Source of the DNA: Streptomyces yangpuensis
GTDB taxonomy: Bacteria > Actinomycetota > Actinomycetes > Streptomycetales > Streptomycetaceae
Length of the DNA stretch: 64,000 bases
Assembly (NCBI RefSeq): GCF_001005295.1
Contig: NZ_LBMK01000003.1
Coordinates: forward strand, 1,220,104 to 1,284,103
Direction of reading: 5' to 3'
This document shows positions 58,901 to 64,000 of this stretch, piece by piece. The position numbers were made by a program, and so were the translations under genes. How positions within the stretch are numbered: the first letter of the stretch is position 1; every line of letters starts with the position of its first letter. The notes beneath the pieces were generated by a model. The model was not told the DNA's origin. It did no database searches and worked only from the letters and a program-made list of their open reading frames with translations.

Positions 58901-60523
58901 GGCGTCGGTGGACCAGCTGACCAGGAACTGCCCGCCCACGTAGTGCACGACGTGGTGGGCGGCGTCCTCGGGGAGGGTGAAGCCGGTGGAGGCACGCACG
59001 GCGCCGGGTGCGACGGCCACGGCCTTCGAGCTGCCGTAGACCGTCAGGACCGGCCAGGTGCACGTGACCCCGGCGGCGTCCTCGGGAGCGAGCGCCGCGA
59101 GAGCCTCCTCCAGGGCGGGCCAGCCCAGTTCCTCGGGGAGGCCGGCGCGCAGCGCCCGGGCGAGCGGGCCGGTCGCGTCGAGGGCCGCGAGGGCCTCGTC
59201 GATGCCGTCCAGGGCGGTGGCCGTGGGCCGGTCCAGCAGCTCGGCCAGTTCCTCCACCGCCTCGTCGGCGGCGGCCAGGCCACCGTCGGCCAGGGCCCCG
59301 AGCAGCCTCTCGACGCGGCTGTGCACCTCGGCGGCGATGCCCGGATTCTCCGGGAGCCGGGTGATCGCGGTGCCGCCGCCGCGCAGCCCGGCGTGCACGG
59401 TGCCCTCCAGCCGTGGCCCGAACACCGGGTCCGATGCCAGGGCCTTGAGGTCGCGACGGGAACGGTCGCCCCAGAAAGTGAGCCGGATGTTCTCGCCCGG
59501 ATCGACGACAGGGAGCCCCTCGGCGAGGCAGAGATCGAGGAGGTCCGCGTCGAGGCCGGGCCAGCGCCAGCGGTCCTCGTGCAGCGTGACCGGGGTAGCG
59601 GCGGCACGCAGCCGGGGCGCGAACCGGGTGACCAGGTCGAACAGTTCCGCCGGCATGGGCTGCCGGGCCACGCCTCCGTACGGCACCCGGTAGTGCGAGT
59701 AGGCCCGGGTGTAGTGGCCGAGCCAGGCGGCGAGACCGCCCTCCGGTGTGATCCGGCCGGAGGCGACCGCCCCGGCGGCGCCGGAGCGCAGCAGGACGCG
59801 CAGCCAGGCGGCCGCGTCCTGCTTCGACTCGGGGAAGACGTCCAGCAGGGCGGCGAGGACCTCGTCGTCCTGCGGATGCTCGGCGAGCAGCGCCGCAACC
59901 GCGTCGAGCAGCGTGTCCGGCAGGGCCTTCCCGCGCGCGGCGCCGACCGTACGGGCCAGCACCCGGGCCTCCTCCGGGCCGCCGAGGCCCGCGGCGCGCG
60001 CCGAGGCACGGACCCGGCGGGCCAGGTCGGCGGGCAGCGCGCCGGGCGAGGCCGCCCACGCCGCCAGGACCCGTACGAACTCCCCGTGAGCGGCGGCCGG
60101 GTCCAACACGGAGGCCAGCCAGGCCTGGTGCCCACTCAGCTCCTTGACGGGAAGGGCGCCGGACCCGGCGAGGAGCAGGACGTTCTGCCGCCGCCAGGCC
60201 ACGTCCACGGGCAGGTCGTGCTCCCGTTCCGCCGCGCGGGCGAGTGTGTAGGCCCGAGCGGCGGAACGCGTGTCCCAGGACATGAACCGGTGGGCCACCG
60301 TGTCCCAGTACCAGGGCAGATGGGCCGCCGGGAGCCGGTGGGCGAGCCCGGTCAACTGGTCCAGGGCGCGGCCGGCCTTCGGATACGCCAGGGAGATCCG
60401 GTCACGGACGTCGGTGAGCACACCGCGGGCGGCGTCCTGCGCGGCCGGTCCGTGCGAACGGGCCCAGTCCGCATAGGTCTCGGAGCGGGCGGGGTCCGAC
60501 GGGAGCGGCACGACGAAGTTCAT
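55937..60523 (-). CDS. giant protein of unknown function (1528 residues)
   Basis: Very large cytosolic protein with no signal or membrane segment. The N-terminal 500 residues look like an alpha-solenoid. The middle (about 500-850) is beta-rich and Trp/Gly-rich (HHVVHYVGGQFLVSWSTDAD, DHYDFQMGDGTHVWSSKVFA), perhaps propeller-like. The C-terminal 650 residues are mixed helical and end in a winged-helix-like segment (NVRRWNGWSPARHKAAQAEL, RARAGRTAFVPGPWTELKAP). I recognise only that similar giant proteins are found in actinobacteria. ATG 60523 follows CCAGGATCAG; further in-frame starts upstream look non-coding. Confidence 0.85.
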   Translation of the reverse strand: MNFVVPLPSDPARSETYADWARSHGPAAQDAARGVLTDVRDRISLAYPKAGRALDQLTGLAHRLPAAHLPWYWDTVAHRFMSWDTRSAARAYTLARAAEREHDLPVDVAWRRQNVLLLAGSGALPVKELSGHQAWLASVLDPAAAHGEFVRVLAAWAASPGALPADLARRVRASARAAGLGGPEEARVLARTVGAARGKALPDTLLDAVAALLAEHPQDDEVLAALLDVFPESKQDAAAWLRVLLRSGAAGAVASGRITPEGGLAAWLGHYTRAYSHYRVPYGGVARQPMPAELFDLVTRFAPRLRAAATPVTLHEDRWRWPGLDADLLDLCLAEGLPVVDPGENIRLTFWGDRSRRDLKALASDPVFGPRLEGTVHAGLRGGGTAITRLPENPGIAAEVHSRVERLLGALADGGLAAADEAVEELAELLDRPTATALDGIDEALAALDATGPLARALRAGLPEELGWPALEEALAALAPEDAAGVTCTWPVLTVYGSSKAVAVAPGAVRASTGFTLPEDAAHHVVHYVGGQFLVSWSTDADDPFGGRAFWSDRPEEVFVPARSYGLRPYGGSIQGGLGYQFETRDGGGRHDGERVLRPGGREGIDHYDFQMGDGTHVWSSKVFAGRKGWARVDPVTGERAAEHTLPAFHGSADLPDGMAFFGDQLTLAALPADAPASPLGQDGALTGCRVLHRTPYAGPSPTEFVLEGIDGRRARYRSRRPGRRPWGILRLPQGGEDAVLAGETAIRCHAAEDNSLLWEVHGFPSPDASRRARPSGHSVGPYPPPAFWHFLAPRDPASSEALRALGDETVRALLAAAVRTSGHSTLRDRVARLLPGVSEPRVVDGVVRAAQLAADVLRRREELSRRVGIMRAGPAVELRSPVPDTVLAPALNGLLPYVRPYGAYVPGAHPATLTAVAAEGRHLRGEIDDEARLLALPATPAPWTALLGSIDAVAWRAVVHTTSDEERTALAALLETWAEQPFAARGGRWRVGTGNDASGLYTGAPSVRPATDGLADGTADGPADDAVRGVDQDDTGRLPVLLALVQERGPLALSPEAVEVFVRRTGVRRAIATLVLGGLPQHDNRDAHLKALRAAPYRANKAMAQEYDGLCRRLGDSGRRAVLAAGVPQDPAELWEPGGLTAAAERMADAWAGLLGAGEYIDEDLIAALEADLGLGAGWALALTGGPEAAGRYVPGAAGVLVGVINGGLALRHAEADGSAGRPVFVQHPVHAAPASVVAWALTELPVGDPVAAGAAAVHAALRARMDDPRTLIPLGWHFALGRAVPEDPAFGPYEGVMLPCPEPLYREDTVPSTAHDDGVFVVSVPGRDVFLRPAALADPAGVERAERLCAELGLSELLAAVRRIQVVRGEGPDRMLARAADTPVPPGGYELNPALSVPELVAEAGSALGVGADAAALYLQLLALARPTDQNVRRWNGWSPARHKAAQAELVAVGAVETGRRARAGRTAFVPGPWTELKAPHLPLETAKLGPYAACVGRSEPEMPFLRLLSPVPPHELFAEAWYAAR

Positions 60524-60606
60524 GATCTGATCCTGGCACGCCCCACTGACAGCGGAGGCAGGGGGCGTGGCGTCCGATTTCAAGATCATCGACGATGTGC
60601 CCCGCC

Positions 60607-60612
60607 TATGAT
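60607..60612 (+). promoter_or_regulatory. -10 box for a probably leaderless transcript
   Basis: TATGAT lies seven bases before the ATG at 60619, so a transcript would begin at the A of the start codon. There is no ribosome site. No matching -35 hexamer is evident. Confidence 0.5.
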
Positions 60613-60618
60613 CTGTGC

Positions 60619-61182
60619 ATGATCGAAGGAAAACTGGTACGGCTACGGGCACTTCGTGCGCAGGACGCGGAACACCACCTCCGGTGGCGCAACGATCCGG
60701 AGGTGGTCCACTGGGCCACCGGCGGCGACCCGTGCTTCGGCCCGGTCACGGAGGAGGCCGTCGGCCTCGCCTTCGAGACCATGCTGCGGCTCAACCCGAG
60801 GGAGTCGGCCGTCTTCACGGTCGAGGACCGGGCCGACGGTACGGTGATCGGCATGGCCGACTACCGCGACCTGGACCCGTTCACCGGGCTGGCCACGGTC
60901 GGCATCACCATCGGCGAACGGGACCGCTGGGGCCACGGGCACGGCTCCGATGCACTGCGCCTGCTGGTGGGGCACCTGTTCGGGGCCTTCGGCCTGCACC
61001 GGATCGAGCTCGACACCTGGAGCGGCAACGAACGCGCCGTCCGCGCCTTCACCAAGGCGGGCTTCCGCGAGGAGGGACGCCGCAGGTCCACGGTGCTGGT
61101 GGCGGGCGAGCGCCACGACACCGTGCTGTTCGGGATGCTGCGCGAGGAATGGCCCGGGGACGGCTGGGGGACGGCCCACTGA
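60619..61182 (+). CDS. GNAT-family N-acetyltransferase
   Basis: Acetyltransferase of 187 residues of the RimJ/RimL type: EGKLVRLRALRAQDAEHHLR, VFTVEDRADGTVIGMADYRD, the acetyl-CoA loop region TIGERDRWGHGHGSDALRLL, and FGLHRIELDTWSGNERAVRA, FTKAGFREEGRRRS. All family motifs are present and intact, in contrast to the GNAT relic at 9.6 kb. The start ATG 60619 appears leaderless. It is divergent from the giant gene, with 95 bp between them. Substrate unknown. Confidence 0.9.
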   Translation: MIEGKLVRLRALRAQDAEHHLRWRNDPEVVHWATGGDPCFGPVTEEAVGLAFETMLRLNPRESAVFTVEDRADGTVIGMADYRDLDPFTGLATVGITIGERDRWGHGHGSDALRLLVGHLFGAFGLHRIELDTWSGNERAVRAFTKAGFREEGRRRSTVLVAGERHDTVLFGMLREEWPGDGWGTAH

Positions 61183-61221
61183 TCCCGGGCGAGTCCCCGT
61201 ATGGCGCGGGGTGCTGTTCCG

Positions 61222-61809
61222 CTACTGACCGGCCGCTGCGGGGCGGACCTCCTCGGCTCCGCGGCGGACCTCCTCGGCTCCGGTGCGTACGGCGGGTACG
61301 GCGCGGACGTGGGCGGCCGAGAGGTGCAGTTCGTAGGGCAGACAGCAGTCGGAGCAGAGCGTCGCGACGAGCGTTCCGCAGGCACACACCTGGTTCATGC
61401 CCCCGTCCGGAGTCGCTCCGCAGCAGGCCGCGGAGGCGTGCCGCAGTTCCAGCCCGCGTGCGTCGCCCGGATCGATGACGATGTTGCCCCGCGGCCCCCG
61501 CGACACCAGCCATCGCCCGTGCCCGTCGCCCTTCGTCCCGCGGCGCGGCATGGCGGGCCCGGGCACGTCCGTGACGACCAGGGGCGCACCGTAGTGCTCC
61601 GTCTCGATCGCGTACCGGCCCGCGGGCATGGTTGCCGGCGACGGGCCCCGCTCGCCGGATTCCCACCAGGGGAAGTACGGAGGGTCCGGAACCGCGGGCA
61701 GCCGTTCGAGGGGTCCCGTCAGGGCCACCCCGCACGCCGCGCACACGAAGACCACGGCTCCGGCCCCTGCCGCACCGCCGACGCTCTCGACAGACCCGTC
61801 ATCATGCAT
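61222..61809 (-). CDS. cysteine-rich protein, possible zinc-ribbon
   Basis: Protein of 195 residues. An N-terminal CAAC (VVFVCAACGVALTG) could pair with later cysteines (AACCG, VCACG, LCSDCCLPYEL) to make one or two zinc sites. The middle (GPRGNIVIDPGDARGLELRH, DRxxxPRGTKGDGHGRWLVS) is mixed. No family name recalled. ATG 61809 has no ribosome site. It is convergent with the GNAT gene (39 bp between stops) and downstream of another hypothetical on the same strand. Confidence 0.7.
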   Translation of the reverse strand: MHDDGSVESVGGAAGAGAVVFVCAACGVALTGPLERLPAVPDPPYFPWWESGERGPSPATMPAGRYAIETEHYGAPLVVTDVPGPAMPRRGTKGDGHGRWLVSRGPRGNIVIDPGDARGLELRHASAACCGATPDGGMNQVCACGTLVATLCSDCCLPYELHLSAAHVRAVPAVRTGAEEVRRGAEEVRPAAAGQ

Positions 61810-61863
61810 ACGGTGACGGTACGCGGCGCACCGCCACCCGCCACCCGCCACCCCCACCGGGGG

Positions 61864-62394
61864 TCAGGAAGGCCGGTCGTGGTCCGTGCTGCCGGGCGAC
61901 GTGCGGGCGAACCAGGTCCGTGCCTCGTCCGCCGTCAGGACGCGAGCCAGCTCGGCCGCACCCGGCAGGTGCGGGAAGAACCGGTCGGCGTTCCAGCTGC
62001 GCGTGTACGTCGGCTCGTCCAGCACGAGCAGGCGGCGTCCCTCCACCACGGGTATGTCGTCCGCCAGCCCCTCGTTCCAGATCCGCTCGCCGTCCGGGGC
62101 GAGGAGTTCGAAGGCTCCGGTCGCGACGGCCTGGCTACGTCCCTGGGCGGGCTCGGGATCCGTGGCGAGGCGGACGCTCTCCGCAGAGGGCTTCGCGCCA
62201 GGGACGTGTCCGCCGCCGACGAGGACGTGCGCGAGCAGCGTGTGCAACTGGACTGCCAGCCGGCGTTCGTCGAGGCGGCCCTGCCGCCCGAACCGGTGGC
62301 CGTCGGCCGCCCGCGCCGCTCGGCTCCGGACCGGCCTCAGCCGGGCTCCGGCGGCCGACCCGTAGGGTCGTGGCCATGGCCCGCACCACACCAC
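61864..62394 (-). CDS. conserved hypothetical protein, start uncertain
   Basis: Protein of up to 176 residues. The C-terminal 110 residues look clearly coded (AVATGAFELLAPDGERIWNE, GLADDIPVVEGRRLLVLDEP, RSWNADRFFPHLPGAAELAR). The first 45 residues are Arg-rich and may be untranslated; no good internal start is seen, so GTG 62394 is kept. In that case the first bases overlap the divergent YwqG-like gene by 19 bp. Function unknown. Confidence 0.55.
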   Translation of the reverse strand: MVWCGPWPRPYGSAAGARLRPVRSRAARAADGHRFGRQGRLDERRLAVQLHTLLAHVLVGGGHVPGAKPSAESVRLATDPEPAQGRSQAVATGAFELLAPDGERIWNEGLADDIPVVEGRRLLVLDEPTYTRSWNADRFFPHLPGAAELARVLTADEARTWFARTSPGSTDHDRPS

Positions 62395-63383
62395 CGCGCC
62401 CGTACGACCCGGAAGCCCTCTTTCCCGCTCTCGCCGCGCACAGGGCTACCACCACCCGGCTCCATCCGCGGCCAGGCACCCCGGCCGTGACGGACAGCCA
62501 CGTGGGCGGGCTCCTGCTCTGGCCCGCGGACGCACCGTGGCCCGTGTGCACGCACCCCCACCCCCGCGACCGGGGTCGGCGCCCGCAGGACATCCGGCTG
62601 GAGCGATTCCTCGCCGAGTTCTGGGTGAGCGGGGGAGGCCGCCCGGCCGGCGAAGAGAAGCAGGAGCTGCTGAGGACACTCCGCGACGAATACGAGGTAC
62701 CGGGGTTGGAGGACACCGATCCGATCCCCCTCCTCGGCGTGGCCCAGTTCCATCGCAGGGACATCCCCGATCTCCCGGCCGGGCCGGACGGCTGCGACCT
62801 CCTCCAGCTGTTCTGGTGCCCCTTCGACCGGCACGGTGAGACCGGCGGGGCCATGTATGTGGAACTGCGCTGGCAGCGCTCGGACGCGGTGCCGGATCCG
62901 CTCACCGAGCAGCCCGAGCCGGAGGTCGTCGGCTACGAGGGGTACGTGCCCGCGCCCTGCGTACTCCACCCCGAACAGGTGACCACCTACCAGTACGGGG
63001 GCCTGCTCCCGGCGGAACTGGAGGCCGCCATCACAGCCTGGGAGCTTCTGCCGGGGCCCCGGCACGGCGCCCGCCGCCGCTACCAGTACGACCTCTCCAT
63101 CCCGCCGGGCTGGCGGGTCGGCGGCTTCGCGTCCTGGCACCTGACCGACCCCCACCCGATGGACTGCGCCGCCTGCGGACGGGCCATGGCGCTCGTCCTC
63201 ACCGTGGACAGCTCCGAGTGGGACGGCGGTACGCACAGCTGGATTCCGCTGGAGGACGGGCCGTCCGCCAGGGAACGCAAGGAGGGCACACCGACGAACG
63301 TGACCGTCGGGCGCTGGGGCGAACTGAACGTCTTCGGCTGCCCGGCCGATCCGGCCCACCCGCCACGCTGGAGCGTCCAGTAG
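62376..63383 (+). CDS. YwqG-like (DUF1963) protein
   Basis: Protein of 335 residues with YwqG/DUF1963 character: GGLLLWPADAPWPVC near the start, PIPLLGVAQFHRRDIPDLPA, GPDGCDLLQLFWCPFD, and a final third with GWRVGGFASWHLTDPHPMDC, CAACGRAMALVLTVDSSEWD. Two cysteine pairs (DCAAC and the FGCPAD end) may bind zinc. ATG 62376 fits the domain. Members are cytosolic and of unknown role, sometimes tied to polymorphic toxin immunity; nothing here supports that. Confidence 0.75.
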   Translation: MARTTPPRPYDPEALFPALAAHRATTTRLHPRPGTPAVTDSHVGGLLLWPADAPWPVCTHPHPRDRGRRPQDIRLERFLAEFWVSGGGRPAGEEKQELLRTLRDEYEVPGLEDTDPIPLLGVAQFHRRDIPDLPAGPDGCDLLQLFWCPFDRHGETGGAMYVELRWQRSDAVPDPLTEQPEPEVVGYEGYVPAPCVLHPEQVTTYQYGGLLPAELEAAITAWELLPGPRHGARRRYQYDLSIPPGWRVGGFASWHLTDPHPMDCAACGRAMALVLTVDSSEWDGGTHSWIPLEDGPSARERKEGTPTNVTVGRWGELNVFGCPADPAHPPRWSVQ

Positions 63384-63602
63384 CCTGCCGGGTTCTCCGC
63401 GGGCAGGTGGTTCGTGGGCCGTGGCGGCTCAGCCTCACCGGCTGCCGTGCGGGTCGGCCGGTGATTGTCACTTGGGCCACGGCCGGGTGGTGCGGAACCG
63501 GGCCGAGCGCAGCCTGCCGTCCTCCACCACGGTGAGCCACGTCGGGCGGCTCGCCGACGTCTCGGGGGAACCCACGGGCCTGCCCGAGCGTCGGTGAGGG
63601 AT

Positions 63603-63884
63603 GTGACTGAAGGAATGCCTGAGATGCCTGAGACGCCTGAGACGCATGAAGAGACGCCCACCCTGCCCGCCGAACACCGCGAACTGATCTCCGACCTGTC
63701 CGGGATCGTCAGCGACCACCCCGATGCGGACCCCGAATCGACCCTCGACGTCCTCGCCGACGACGCGACGGAAGCCCTCGGCCGCGGTGCCACCCCGGAA
63801 GCTCGCCGGGAGCGGACCGGATACACCATCCTCCTGCACGCCACCTGCTGGTACGTCTCCGCACGCATTTTCAGCATGATCTAG
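63603..63884 (+). CDS. small acidic protein of unknown function
   Basis: Protein of 93 residues. A repetitive MPEMPETPETHEETP leader is followed by LPAEHRELISDLSGIVSDHP and a helical end (GYTILLHATCWYVSARIFSM) that could dock on membrane or protein. GTG 63603 is used, with GAGGG close upstream; ATG 63615 is an alternative. No family recognised. A perfect hairpin follows. Confidence 0.6.
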   Translation: MTEGMPEMPETPETHEETPTLPAEHRELISDLSGIVSDHPDADPESTLDVLADDATEALGRGATPEARRERTGYTILLHATCWYVSARIFSMI

Positions 63885-63892
63885 CGCGGAAC

Positions 63893-63912
63893 CCCGGGCG
63901 TTCACGCCCGGG
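63893..63912. terminator. hairpin near the right edge
   Basis: CCCGGGCG-TTCA-CGCCCGGG, a perfect 8-bp stem. It may just terminate the small gene, but GAACCCCGG...CCGGGAGGA context resembles the hairpin at the right ends of IS200/IS605 elements. Confidence 0.55.
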
Positions 63913-64000
63913 AGGAAGCGCTTCTTAACACTGCTCTGATCCGCGCGGGCGCACGGGTCTGCATTATTGACCTCAGCCGGGACGTTTCTGGTTCTCGATG
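63913..64000. other. unassigned right edge
   Basis: 88 bp after the hairpin, lower in GC than the rest (TTCTTAACACTGCTC, CATTATTGACC). No frame is convincing within the window. Confidence 0.3.

Noticed and set aside
58445..60622. Plus-strand open frame of 725 codons over the giant protein
   Set aside because: No recognisable motif and repetitive Gly/Gln/Arg composition; the minus-strand frame has proper codon bias and a ribosome site.
1..64000. CRISPR arrays, tRNA or rRNA genes
   Set aside because: No regularly spaced 25-40 bp repeats and no cloverleaf or rRNA-like sequence were noticed while reading.

Overview
This is about 64 kb of very GC-rich DNA (roughly 72% by eye) with strong third-position G/C codon use, GTG and TTG starts, and gene families typical of soil actinomycetes: a secreted phospholipase D, roadblock, STAS and SpoIIE switch proteins, a eukaryote-like Ser/Thr kinase, and DUF4185, DUF2975 and DUF4389 proteins. 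A Streptomyces chromosome, probably an accessory or arm-like stretch, is the best reading. I saw no rRNA, tRNA, CRISPR array, phage block or intact transposon. Family names were assigned by eye from motifs; no database search was run.

Layout. 0.1-22.3 kb: mostly single genes. These are a methyltransferase, an SDR dehydrogenase, a secreted serine hydrolase, two VOC proteins, a DUF4389 membrane protein, a 2OG-Fe(II) oxygenase, a PAS/GAF/SpoIIE phosphatase-kinase, a sirtuin, phospholipase D, an ArsR regulator, a roadblock protein, a HEAT-repeat protein, a STAS protein, a helix-turn-helix/TM/ricin-lectin protein, a lipocalin-like protein and a three-gene YbjQ-like cassette. Several decayed genes lie between them (DUF2625, GNAT and NmrA-like remnants, perhaps a SpoIIE tail).

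22.7-36.0 kb: a compact biosynthetic operon with an MFS exporter, a stand-alone condensation protein, a C-A-T NRPS, two A-T didomain NRPSs and a terminal C-(A remnant)-T-SDR protein. It ends at a strong bidirectional terminator. The assembly line is non-canonical: three A domains, three C domains and four carrier domains over five proteins, no thioesterase, no MbtH, and a reductase-like release domain. I consider it the most likely novel system here.

36.0-43.6 kb: an FAD amine-oxidase-like protein overlapping a membrane Ser/Thr kinase tail-to-tail, then a p-hydroxybenzoate-hydroxylase-like monooxygenase followed by an unusual fusion of a VOC-like region to an O-methyltransferase. A RidA gene and a divergent HxlR regulator share a short palindromic intergenic region.

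43.6-64 kb: small genes, including one protein with serine at every third residue for 26 triplets and then a membrane helix; a cold-shock protein; a CorA-like protein without membrane segments; a DUF2975/XRE pair behind a perfect palindrome; a Tat-type DUF4185 protein; two secreted ricin-type lectins and a second helix-turn-helix/TM/ricin protein; TetR and AraC regulators; a 1528-residue protein of unknown function; a probably leaderless GNAT gene; and several uncharacterised proteins. The right end carries a hairpin that may be a terminator or the edge of an IS200/IS605-like element.
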